Below are positions 1 to 7,473 of a stretch of 8,040 nt of DNA, piece by piece. The notes beneath the pieces are model-generated. The model was not told the origin of the DNA. It worked only from the letters and a program-made list of their open reading frames with translations, and searched no databases. The stretch's first letter is position 1, and the number at the start of each line of letters is the position of its first letter. The translations under genes were made by a program, and so were the position numbers. This stretch comes from an uncultured Bacteroidales bacterium (GTDB lineage: Bacteria > Bacteroidota > Bacteroidia > Bacteroidales > UBA932): positions 1 through 8,040 of the forward strand of contig CABQAB010000087.1 of NCBI GenBank assembly GCA_902461985.1, given 5' to 3'.

Positions 1-309
1 CCTTTAGCAATATTCTGAATCATCTGTTCCGGCAGGGTTTATGACCTGGATGGAGACGGTGTCAACAGCGAACTGGACCTGTGCCTTTACTCAGGTGCGG
101 CACCTTCGATAGAGGGTATCACCACTTACTACAAAATAGGGGACAAGTTCAATCTTACAGGTGAGACCGGAGGAAATATAATAGTGCATGACACGGCGGA
201 CGAACCTCGTCAGTGGAGGGAGGACAGGGACTATCTGTATCCTATTCCTCTTTCACAGATTCTGCTCAGTGACGGTAAAGTCAGGCAGAATCCTCATTGG
301 GACGAATAA
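1..309 (+). pseudogene. SusD/RagB-family outer-membrane lipoprotein, C-terminal end, frameshifted
   Basis: This is the tail of a SusD-like glycan-binding lipoprotein, which normally sits on the cell surface as a lid on a SusC TonB-dependent transporter. The family signature is the ending YLYPIPLSQILL followed by QNPHWDE and a stop (307-309), matching the usual 'YL(F/Y)PIP...NP.W' end of SusD/RagB proteins. The frame that encodes this tail is closed by TGA at 16-18 and has no ATG between there and the end. Another frame (codons from position 3) reads FSNILNHLFRQG and stops at 42-44. Removing one base from the GGGTTT run at 35-40 would join the two as RQGYDLDGDG, so a one-base insertion is the simplest explanation, either a real mutation or a sequence error. 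The N-terminus lies outside the window. Family assignment is firm; whether the gene is truly broken is not known. Confidence 0.85.
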
Positions 310-320
310 AAAGACACAGA

Positions 321-1235
321 ATGAAACTGAAAAAATGTATTGCAGCCATTTCGGCTATGTTTCTCGCCGTTTCCGGATCCTGCGCGAAGCAGGAGACCGG
401 AAACGGTAACCATTGGGTTTCAGGCGGCGGCAACAAGCCTTCCGGGAATCAATATTCCTGGCCCAAGGCTTCTGACAAGACCCTGCGCCTTATGACTTAC
501 AATTCCTTTTATTGCAAGGGAAACGATTCAGATCCGTCCAAGAACGGTTTTTCGTATGCGAACACCGCTGCATTCGCACGTGTGATCAAGGCTCTTGCTC
601 CTGATGTGATAGCCATACAGGAACTGGATAAGGATGCATCAGACAGAGGCCGGCGCAATCTTCTTGCCGACATCGCAGCCGCAACGGGAGAAGAATGGAC
701 AGCGGTGTTCGGAGAGGCCGCAGATTATGCTGGAGGAAAGATCGGGCCCGGACTTTTAGTGAGAAAATCTCTTCCCGTAAAGAGTGTCAGGCAGGTTTCC
801 ATTCCGGGCAATGAAGCGAGAGTCCTTATAATAGCGGAGTTCGACGGTTTTGTCTTCATAGCCACCCATCTTGACACCGACGATGCCAAACGCAAAAGCA
901 GCGCATCAACAATCAATTATGAGTCAAATAAATATGATGGAGTGAAGCCTGTGTTTCTCGCAGGAGACCTGAATGATTCCCCATTCTGGACGGGCGGCGG
1001 TGCAGCTTTCCCCGTGCTTAAGGAAGAATTTGCGATAAAGTCCCCGGCAGACGGCTCGCTTCCTGCCCAGAACGGGCAGACAATCGACTGGATACTTTAT
1101 GATGCCAACGGGACGGAAACGATAGAGTTCATGGATAGCCATATAGTGAAATCGGTATTGTTCGGCTCTTCTCTGGAACGTCTGGACACGGTTTCGGACC
1201 ATTATCCTGTCATACTTGACATAGAATTGAAATAA
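321..1235 (+). CDS. Secreted lipoprotein of the endonuclease/exonuclease/phosphatase (EEP) superfamily
   Basis: This 304-residue protein is a metal-dependent phosphoesterase of the EEP (DNase I-like/sphingomyelinase-like) fold; the true substrate cannot be told from sequence. Residues 1-21 form a lipoprotein signal peptide (MKLKK, hydrophobic core, SGSC with Cys21 as the lipidation site), followed by a Gly/Asn/Ser-rich linker to about residue 52. The catalytic motifs appear in order: MTYN (Asn61), IQELD (Glu101), ATHLD (His183), AGDLND (Asp216, Asn218), IDWIL (Asp256) and SDHYPV (Asp293-His294). None is missing, so the enzyme should be active. An upstream in-frame ATG at 297 would overlap the susD end and add eight basic residues before the signal peptide, so the ATG at 321, 11 bases after the susD stop, is preferred. 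It stands in a PUL operon between susD and the glycosidases and may remove a phosphate or phosphodiester group from the glycan; that role is inference. Confidence 0.9.
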   Translation: MKLKKCIAAISAMFLAVSGSCAKQETGNGNHWVSGGGNKPSGNQYSWPKASDKTLRLMTYNSFYCKGNDSDPSKNGFSYANTAAFARVIKALAPDVIAIQELDKDASDRGRRNLLADIAAATGEEWTAVFGEAADYAGGKIGPGLLVRKSLPVKSVRQVSIPGNEARVLIIAEFDGFVFIATHLDTDDAKRKSSASTINYESNKYDGVKPVFLAGDLNDSPFWTGGGAAFPVLKEEFAIKSPADGSLPAQNGQTIDWILYDANGTETIEFMDSHIVKSVLFGSSLERLDTVSDHYPVILDIELK

Positions 1236-1236
1236 T

Positions 1237-4200
1237 ATGGGCAGATTCATCAGATTCTCAGCGGTTTTCTTTCTGCTGTCCCTTCTGTTCCGGCCTGCCG
1301 GGGCCTCGCCGGTTTTCGACGGTGTGGAGGCTTTGGTTTCAAGGCAGCTTCCTTCTCTTTCAGGACGGGTGGATTTCTCGTTTATGGATGCTGCTGACGG
1401 CTGTTGTGACAGTTTCAGCGTCTCGACAGAGAACGGGCGTCTTAAAATCAAGGCTACGTCTCCTTCAGCTGCGGCTTCTGCAGTCAATTATTATCTGAAT
1501 GTGTTCTGCCGCATGAGTCTTTCCCATGCCGGAGACAATCTCGGTGTCATTCCGGCAGAACTGCCTGCAGTTGAAACGCCCGTTGTAAGACGCTCTAAGT
1601 TCAGGTACAGATATGCCTTGAATTACTGCACTTACAATTATTCCTACTCGTTCTACGACTGGAATGACTGGGAAAGGGAACTGGACTGGATGGCATTGCA
1701 GGGAGTCAATCTTATGCTGGCGCCTCTCGGCAGTGAAATCGTGTGGCTGAATGTGCTGAAGGAGTACGGCTTCACTGAAGAAGAAGCGGCGGCTTTCATT
1801 GCAGGACCGGGATATACCGCATGGTGGCTGATGGGCAATCTGGAAGGCTGGGGCGGGCCGATGTCAAAGTCCATGATGGAAGAGCGTGCGGATATGCAGA
1901 GGAGGATTCTCGCAAGGATGAAGGAACTCGGCATCGAGCCTGTCCTGCAGGGATTCTGGGGGATGGTGCCGTCAACTTTGTCAGGCCGCTTCGCGGATGC
2001 GGAGATAGTGGACCAGGGGCTTTGGGGTTCGTTCCGCAGGCCGTCGGTTCTGCTGCCTGAAAGTCCTCTTTTCGACAGGATGGCGGATTCGTGGTATTCC
2101 GAGCTGAAACGGCAATACGGAGATGACATCCGCTATCTTGGCGGAGACCTGTTCCATGAAGGCGGAGACACTACCGGAGTCAATGTCAGGCGTACGGCCG
2201 GACTCGTGAGCCGCGCCATGCAGCGTAATCTTCCGGGAGTGAAATGGATGCTTCAGGGCTGGGGCGGAAATCCGAAGAAGGAACTGGTGGAGGGGCTTTC
2301 TCCGGAGCATACAATCGTGATAGACCTGTTCGGGGAAAGCGGCTCGACATGGCGGGATACAGGGGAATTCTACGGAACACCATGGATATGGTCCACGGTC
2401 AATCATTTCGGGGGAAAGACGGACATGGGCGGCCAGCTTCCGGTCATCATCAAGGGGCCGCACGAGGCCCTTGCAAGTTCTTCCGGCCTGCTGTGCGGAG
2501 TGGGGATTCTTCCGGAAGGCATCTTCGCGAACCCTGTCGTATATGACTGGGCCATGAAGACGGCGTGGGAAGAGGAAACCCCCGATGTCAGTTCATACAT
2601 AGACGATTATATCCTTTCCCGCTATGGCAGGGAAAATGAGTTTCTGCGCAGGGCCTGGACGGTTCTTGCAGGGTCCATATACGGTGATTTCGAAATCAAG
2701 GGCGAAGGAACGTTCGAATCGGTGCTGTGCGCGAGACCGGGGATGAACGTGAAGAATGTCTCCACATGGGGCCCGAAACGATATCAGTACAATCCTGATG
2801 ATGTCGTTGAGGCTCTCGTCCTTTTCAGAAAGGCGGCGGACGGGTTCAGGGGGTCCGATACTTACGAATATGATCTCGTTGACCTTGCCAGACAGGTTCT
2901 GGCAAATCATGCAAGGTCTGTCTATGACCGTTCTATGGCCTTGTACCGTAACGGGGACAGGGAGGGGTTCGGAATCATGTCTTCTGAATTTCTCGGTCTG
3001 GTCAGTCTCCAGGACAGTCTGGTGGGAACAAGGAAGGAGTTCCTCGTGGGAAGATGGCTTGAAAAGGCAAGGCATTATGGCAGCAATGCCGGAGACCGCT
3101 CCCTTTCTGAGCGGAATGCCCGCATGCAGATAAGCTATTGGGGCCCGGATACGGCTTCTACAAGCGTCCGCGACTATGCCAACAAGGAATGGAGCGGATT
3201 GTTGTCTGACTATTATCTTCCGCGCTGGGAGGCTTTCTATTCATATCTTGACGACCTTTTAGCCGGCAGGGAAGCGGATGAGCCCGACTATTTCGAAATG
3301 GAAAAGGCATGGGTGGACAACGGGAAAGAATATCCTGTGGAACCGTATGATTATGATCCTCTGGTGCTGGTGGACAGGCTGCTCTCCAAAGTCCGCCCCG
3401 TCTATAAGGACAGGACGGCGTCTGTTGATGCGCGTGTGTCTGACCTGCTTTCACGCATGACCCTGAAAGAGAAGGCAGCCCAGATGAAACATATTCATTT
3501 CAAGCATTACAATTCCGCGGATACCGTGGACTTTTCCAGACTTGCGGAATCTCTCGGCGGCCTTTCGAGAGGTTGTTTCGAGGCTTTCCCGTATACTTCT
3601 GAACAGTACCTCAATGCTGTATGTGCCGTCCAGGGATATATGACAGACAGCACAAGACTTGGAATTCCTGTGATTCCCGTGATGGAGGGACTGCACGGAG
3701 TCGTCCAGGATGGCTGCACCGTTTTTCCCCAGGCGATAGCCCAGGGAGCGACATTCAATCCTGACCTTGTTGCCGGGATGGCTGATGCCATTGCGGGCGA
3801 GATGTGCGCGATAGGGGCAGTCCAGGCTCTTGCTCCTGACCTGGATATAGTCCGGGACCTGAGGTGGGGCAGGGTGGAGGAGACATTCGGGGAAGACCCC
3901 TGTCTGGTCTCATGTATGGGAAACGCATATGTCGGGGCGATGCAGAAAAGGGGCAGGATAGTCACTCCCAAGCATTTCTTGGCCCATGGAATGCCGACAG
4001 GCGGGCTGAATCTCGCATCGGTCAAAGGCGGGGAACGCGAACTCAGGGACCTCTATCTCGTTCCTTTCAAATCGGTGATTGCCTCGCAGAACCCGCTTTC
4101 GATAATGAACTGCTACAGTTCCTATGACGGCGAGGCTGTTACAGGTTCGAAAAAATACATGACAGACCTCCTTCGTAAAGAGTTAGGCTTCAAGGGATAT

Positions 4201-5919
4201 GTCTATTCGGACTGGGGTTCGGTGCATATGCTTCAATCGTTCCACAGGGCTGTGGCTTCCGGAGAGGAGGCGGCGAAGATGGCCGTTGAAGCGGGTATAG
4301 ACCTGGAGGCCGGCAGTTCCGATTATGACTCGCTTGAGAGGCTTGTGGAAGCCGGCAGACTGGATATGGAGCATATAGACAGGGCGGTGTCCAATATCCT
4401 CGGAGCCAAGTTCGCATCCGGGCTGTTTGACAACCCCGTCCCTGACACTCTGGACTGGAAATCCGCAATTCATACCGCTGCATCACGTGAACTTGCAAGA
4501 AGGATTGCTGATGAAAGCACGGTCCTTCTGACCAACCGCAATTCGGTGCTCCCTTTGGATGCGGACAAACTGTCTTCTTTGGCCGTCATCGGGCCCAATG
4601 CTGACAGGGTCCAGTTCGGAGATTACAGCTGGAGCGCAGACCGGGAAGCCGGGGTTACCCCTTTGGAGGGCATAAGGAATCTGCTCGCGGGCAGAAAACT
4701 GAAATTGAACTATGCCCGTGGATGCGACCCTTATTCCATGGACCGCTCCGGATTCAGGGAGGCTGTAAGGGCAGCCAGGAAAAGTGATGCGGCAGTGCTG
4801 TTCGTAGGGTCGCAGAGCGCAGTGCTTGCGAGGGCAGGAGAGCCCGCGACCAGCGGAGAAGGATACGACCTTACTGACCTCAGTCTGCCCGGTGTCCAGA
4901 TGGACCTTATAAAGGAAGTGGCGGCGGTCGGGAAACCGGTGATTGTAGTGCTTGTGACAGGCAGGCCGTTTGAGACCGACGGGATAGCCGGATTGTCCGA
5001 TGCCGTGCTCGTCCAGTGGTATGCAGGGGAAGAAGCGGGAAATTCAATAGCGTCCATCCTTTTCGGCCTGGTAAACCCTTCCGGGAAACTGCCTGTGTCT
5101 TTCCCGAAAACTGCCGGACATCTTCCATGCTATTACAACCATCTTCCGACAGACAAGGGATATTATAACCAGAAAGGGAGTCCGGACAAACCAGGACGGG
5201 ACTATGTCTATTCCGATCCTTATCCCGAATTTCCTTTCGGACATGGACTCAGTTATACTGATTTCGTCTATGACAGCCTGGAAACAGAGTCCCGCCATTT
5301 GTCCGTGACAGACACTATACGCGTCCGCTTCCGCATAACCAACAGCGGAAATATGCGAGGAAAGGCTGTCCCTCAGCTGTATGTCAGGGACAAAGTCTCC
5401 ACTGTTGCAACGCCGGTAAAGCAGTTGAGGGCCTTTGACAAGGTAGATATCGCTCCCGGAGAGTCGGCCGTTGTGACGTTTGAAGTCCCTGTCGCATCTT
5501 TATCTTTGCATGACAGGGATATGCGTGAAACTGTAGAAGCCGGGGAATTCATGCTGTTCATAGGAGAATCCTCCGAAGACGTGCGGCTGACAGACACCGT
5601 GACAGTCGCTGACGGGACAGATGAGGACTCGGAATATGTGTCTGGCTCCGATGAAACAGCCGTCCGGCCCGCTCTGGGTGGATATGTGAAAGTCTGCGGC
5701 ACGGTGCGGAATGTGCAGGCTGCGGTCCTGCCGTCCGTCACGGTATCTTCTGTCTCGGAACCTTCCCTGAGTACCGTTACCGGACGTGACGGGCGTTTTG
5801 AACTGGATGTCCGTCTGAATGACAGGCTTGTGTTCAGTCTTGACGGTTATTCGGATGTGGTTGTGGATGTCAGGAAGGGAGGCGAAACTGATGTGGATAT
5901 GAACCCGATGATAAATTGA
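1237..5919 (+). CDS. GH89-GH3 fusion: periplasmic alpha-N-acetylglucosaminidase / beta-glycosidase with C-terminal carboxypeptidase-regulatory-like domain
   Basis: This 1560-residue protein joins two exo-glycosidases. Residues 1-23 are a Sec signal peptide (cleavage after AGA, no lipobox Cys), so it should be periplasmic or secreted. GH89 fills about 24-722: NAGLU N-terminal domain (24-105), TIM barrel (120-455) and helical C-terminal domain (460-722). Glu308 in DLFHEGG and Glu427 in PEGIFANP match the acid/base and nucleophile of human NAGLU (Glu316 and Glu446). GH3 starts at once at about 724 (VSDLLSRMTLKEKAAQM), with RWGR and GEDP, KHF at 912-914, nucleophile Asp992 in YSDWGS, likely acid/base Glu1208 in SGEGYD, and a fibronectin-III-like domain at about 1355-1445. 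An acidic linker (1459-1480) leads to a transthyretin-like domain (1484-1555). There is no start codon with a signal peptide at the GH89/GH3 junction, so this is a real fusion rather than a missed stop. It begins one base after the EEP stop. The GH89 part should release alpha-linked GlcNAc; the GH3 specificity is unknown. Confidence 0.93.
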   Translation: MGRFIRFSAVFFLLSLLFRPAGASPVFDGVEALVSRQLPSLSGRVDFSFMDAADGCCDSFSVSTENGRLKIKATSPSAAASAVNYYLNVFCRMSLSHAGDNLGVIPAELPAVETPVVRRSKFRYRYALNYCTYNYSYSFYDWNDWERELDWMALQGVNLMLAPLGSEIVWLNVLKEYGFTEEEAAAFIAGPGYTAWWLMGNLEGWGGPMSKSMMEERADMQRRILARMKELGIEPVLQGFWGMVPSTLSGRFADAEIVDQGLWGSFRRPSVLLPESPLFDRMADSWYSELKRQYGDDIRYLGGDLFHEGGDTTGVNVRRTAGLVSRAMQRNLPGVKWMLQGWGGNPKKELVEGLSPEHTIVIDLFGESGSTWRDTGEFYGTPWIWSTVNHFGGKTDMGGQLPVIIKGPHEALASSSGLLCGVGILPEGIFANPVVYDWAMKTAWEEETPDVSSYIDDYILSRYGRENEFLRRAWTVLAGSIYGDFEIKGEGTFESVLCARPGMNVKNVSTWGPKRYQYNPDDVVEALVLFRKAADGFRGSDTYEYDLVDLARQVLANHARSVYDRSMALYRNGDREGFGIMSSEFLGLVSLQDSLVGTRKEFLVGRWLEKARHYGSNAGDRSLSERNARMQISYWGPDTASTSVRDYANKEWSGLLSDYYLPRWEAFYSYLDDLLAGREADEPDYFEMEKAWVDNGKEYPVEPYDYDPLVLVDRLLSKVRPVYKDRTASVDARVSDLLSRMTLKEKAAQMKHIHFKHYNSADTVDFSRLAESLGGLSRGCFEAFPYTSEQYLNAVCAVQGYMTDSTRLGIPVIPVMEGLHGVVQDGCTVFPQAIAQGATFNPDLVAGMADAIAGEMCAIGAVQALAPDLDIVRDLRWGRVEETFGEDPCLVSCMGNAYVGAMQKRGRIVTPKHFLAHGMPTGGLNLASVKGGERELRDLYLVPFKSVIASQNPLSIMNCYSSYDGEAVTGSKKYMTDLLRKELGFKGYVYSDWGSVHMLQSFHRAVASGEEAAKMAVEAGIDLEAGSSDYDSLERLVEAGRLDMEHIDRAVSNILGAKFASGLFDNPVPDTLDWKSAIHTAASRELARRIADESTVLLTNRNSVLPLDADKLSSLAVIGPNADRVQFGDYSWSADREAGVTPLEGIRNLLAGRKLKLNYARGCDPYSMDRSGFREAVRAARKSDAAVLFVGSQSAVLARAGEPATSGEGYDLTDLSLPGVQMDLIKEVAAVGKPVIVVLVTGRPFETDGIAGLSDAVLVQWYAGEEAGNSIASILFGLVNPSGKLPVSFPKTAGHLPCYYNHLPTDKGYYNQKGSPDKPGRDYVYSDPYPEFPFGHGLSYTDFVYDSLETESRHLSVTDTIRVRFRITNSGNMRGKAVPQLYVRDKVSTVATPVKQLRAFDKVDIAPGESAVVTFEVPVASLSLHDRDMRETVEAGEFMLFIGESSEDVRLTDTVTVADGTDEDSEYVSGSDETAVRPALGGYVKVCGTVRNVQAAVLPSVTVSSVSEPSLSTVTGRDGRFELDVRLNDRLVFSLDGYSDVVVDVRKGGETDVDMNPMIN

Positions 5920-5961
5920 CAAATCAAATAATTGATACTTGTGGAACTTGAGTAAATTTAT

Positions 5962-7359
5962 ATGAAACGGTTATTGAGCATTTTGCCGCTTGCGGCACTT
6001 CTTTTCACTGCCTGTTCCCGGGGAGAATACTGCGGATACAGGATAGAGGACAACAGAATCGTATATGAAACCCCTGCACGCGAACCGGGGCAGCAGTCCA
6101 TGCTCGCCTATGCGGCGGAACCGATTGAAAATGTACGTGTAGGCTTTATCGGTCTCGGCATGAGAGGTCCCGGAGCCGTCTTCCGCTTCACTCATCTCGA
6201 AGACGCCACCATAGTCGCTGTCTGCGACCTTTTCCCTGAACGGGTGGATAATGTCCTGAAAGGATTGTCCGAATCAGGCGTTGCCGGTGTGGCAGGCTAT
6301 TCTGGAGAAGACGGATGGAGGCAGCTGTGCGAAAGGGACGACATCGACCTGATATATCTTGCGGTTCCATGGCAGCTTCATACGGAAATGGCCGTGTATG
6401 CAATGGAATGTGGCAAGCATGTGGCAGTGGAGGTCCCTGCAGCGACAAGCGTGAAAGAATGTTGGGAACTCGTCAATACATCCGAGCGCACCCGGCGCCA
6501 TTGCATGATGCTTGAAAACTGCGTGTACGATGATTTTGAACTGACCACTCTCAACATGGCCGCTTGCGGTCTGTTCGGGGAGGTAGTCCATGTGGAAGGG
6601 GCCTACATCCACAATCTTGACCCTTTCTGGGAGAGCTATCAGGGTGACTGGAGGATGATTTACAACAAAGAGCATCACGGGGACGTCTATCCGACACATG
6701 GCATAGGTCCTGTCGCCCAGGTTCTCGGCATTCACAGAGGAGACAGAATGGATTATCTCGTTGCCATGGACACTGATTCCTGGCATGGAAAGGAGCTTGC
6801 GGAGAAGAAATACGGCGATTCTTCCTATGCCAACGGAGACCACACGGGGACTTTCATAAGGACAGTGAACGGCAAGACAATGCAGATACAGCATGACACC
6901 TACAATCCACGTCCGTACAGCAGGGCGTACCAGATAACCGGCACGGAAGGATTCGCTGAAAAATATCCGCTTGAGGGCTATGCCTTCCGCAGTGTCGGCA
7001 TAGAAGGCGAACCGGATATCTACAATCTTGATGCAGAGCAATATATATCCGGAGATTTGAAAGCCCGGATGATGAAGCAATACCAGCATCCCATTACGAA
7101 GGAGTCAGGACTGCTCGAAAAGGCAAAAAAAGTCGGAGGGCACGGCGGAATGGATTTCATCATGGACTACCGCCTTGTATACTGTCTCCACAACGGTCTT
7201 CCTCTTGACCAGGATGTCTATGATGCCGCTGAATGGAGCTGTCTCGTCGAACTGACGGAAGTGTCTATACTTCACGGCAGTATGCCTGTGGAGGTGCCGG
7301 ACTTCACCCGTGGGGAGTGGGACAGGCTGCAAGGGGTGCATTTTGCGATGAAAAACTGA
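5962..7359 (+). CDS. GH109-type alpha-N-acetylgalactosaminidase lipoprotein (Gfo/Idh/MocA fold)
   Basis: This 465-residue protein resembles GH109, enzymes that remove terminal alpha-GalNAc (for example from blood group A or mucin glycans) through a redox mechanism with tightly bound NAD. Residues 1-18 form a lipoprotein signal (LFTAC, Cys18). The Rossmann fold follows with VGFIGLGMRGPG (60-71) and CDL (88-90). The EKP motif of related dehydrogenases is EVP here (157-159), as in GH109, and HCMMLENCVYDD (180-191) is also typical. YPTHG (243-247) gives Tyr243 and His246, spaced like the active-site Tyr225/His228 of the Elizabethkingia enzyme. GGHGGMDF (392-399) and YDAAEW near 420 complete the family pattern. 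Length is normal. The gene lies 42 bases after the GH89-GH3 gene with no clear promoter between, so the two are probably co-transcribed. Substrate is inferred from family and not proven; a plain oxidoreductase is the less likely alternative. Confidence 0.9.
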   Translation: MKRLLSILPLAALLFTACSRGEYCGYRIEDNRIVYETPAREPGQQSMLAYAAEPIENVRVGFIGLGMRGPGAVFRFTHLEDATIVAVCDLFPERVDNVLKGLSESGVAGVAGYSGEDGWRQLCERDDIDLIYLAVPWQLHTEMAVYAMECGKHVAVEVPAATSVKECWELVNTSERTRRHCMMLENCVYDDFELTTLNMAACGLFGEVVHVEGAYIHNLDPFWESYQGDWRMIYNKEHHGDVYPTHGIGPVAQVLGIHRGDRMDYLVAMDTDSWHGKELAEKKYGDSSYANGDHTGTFIRTVNGKTMQIQHDTYNPRPYSRAYQITGTEGFAEKYPLEGYAFRSVGIEGEPDIYNLDAEQYISGDLKARMMKQYQHPITKESGLLEKAKKVGGHGGMDFIMDYRLVYCLHNGLPLDQDVYDAAEWSCLVELTEVSILHGSMPVEVPDFTRGEWDRLQGVHFAMKN

Positions 7360-7473
7360 CTTTGCCGGTAGCATTTGCGCATTTTTTTTCTATCTTTGCG
7401 AGGTTAGTATTTTAATGACTGTGATTTAGATCAGATTGACAATGATTCTGGTCAGCATCAAAAAGCAAAGATT
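7360..7473 (+). other. Intergenic region between the PUL operon and the FISUMP lipoprotein gene
   Basis: This 114-base gap is AT-rich compared with the genes on both sides. It holds an eight-T run at 7382-7389, a -7-type promoter box at 7391-7398, and a leader of about 70 bases with a possible weak hairpin (7429-7435 with 7447-7453, one G-U pair). I see no GC-rich stem before the T run, so no terminator for the upstream operon is called. The gene start at 7474 is preceded by A-rich sequence (AAAAAGCAAAGATT) and no Shine-Dalgarno, as is usual in Bacteroidota. Confidence 0.7.
7391..7398 (+). promoter_or_regulatory. Putative Bacteroidetes-type promoter, -7 box TATCTTTG
   Basis: TATCTTTG fits the TAnnTTTG -7 element recognised by the primary sigma factor of Bacteroidota. 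Transcription would start near 7405, about 70 bases before the ATG at 7474. The -33 element is less clear: TTTG occurs at 7361-7364 and at 7374-7377, with 26 and 13 bases to the -7 box, whereas about 19-21 is usual. The call therefore rests on the -7 box and its place between two operons. Confidence 0.6.

Noticed and set aside
297..320. Upstream ATG at 297 as the start of the EEP lipoprotein
   Set aside because: It overlaps the susD stop and adds eight basic residues before a signal peptide that is complete from the ATG at 321.
188..409. Open frame of 73 codons overlapping the susD end and the start of the EEP gene
   Set aside because: It lies out of frame with both recognised proteins, has no family features, and overlaps the well-supported SusD tail and lipoprotein signal peptide.
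1653..2463. Several long minus-strand open frames opposite the GH89 region
   Set aside because: They are shadows of a high-confidence coding frame; their translations show no domain, signal peptide or conserved motif.
5920..5961. Separate promoter for the GH109 gene
   Set aside because: The 42-base gap is AT-rich but has no convincing TAnnTTTG box; co-transcription with the preceding gene is simpler.
6274..7089. 271-codon minus-strand open frame opposite the GH109 gene
   Set aside because: It lies entirely opposite a gene with clear family motifs, and its own translation shows no recognisable pattern.
7341..7390. Rho-independent terminator after the GH109 gene
   Set aside because: There is a T8 run, but only a four-base TGCG/CGCA pairing could precede it; no stable GC-rich stem is visible.
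7429..7453. Leader hairpin (GATCAGA pairing with TCTGGTC, 11-base loop) as a riboswitch or attenuator
   Set aside because: It is seven pairs including one G-U, has no T run or known riboswitch core, and could arise by chance.
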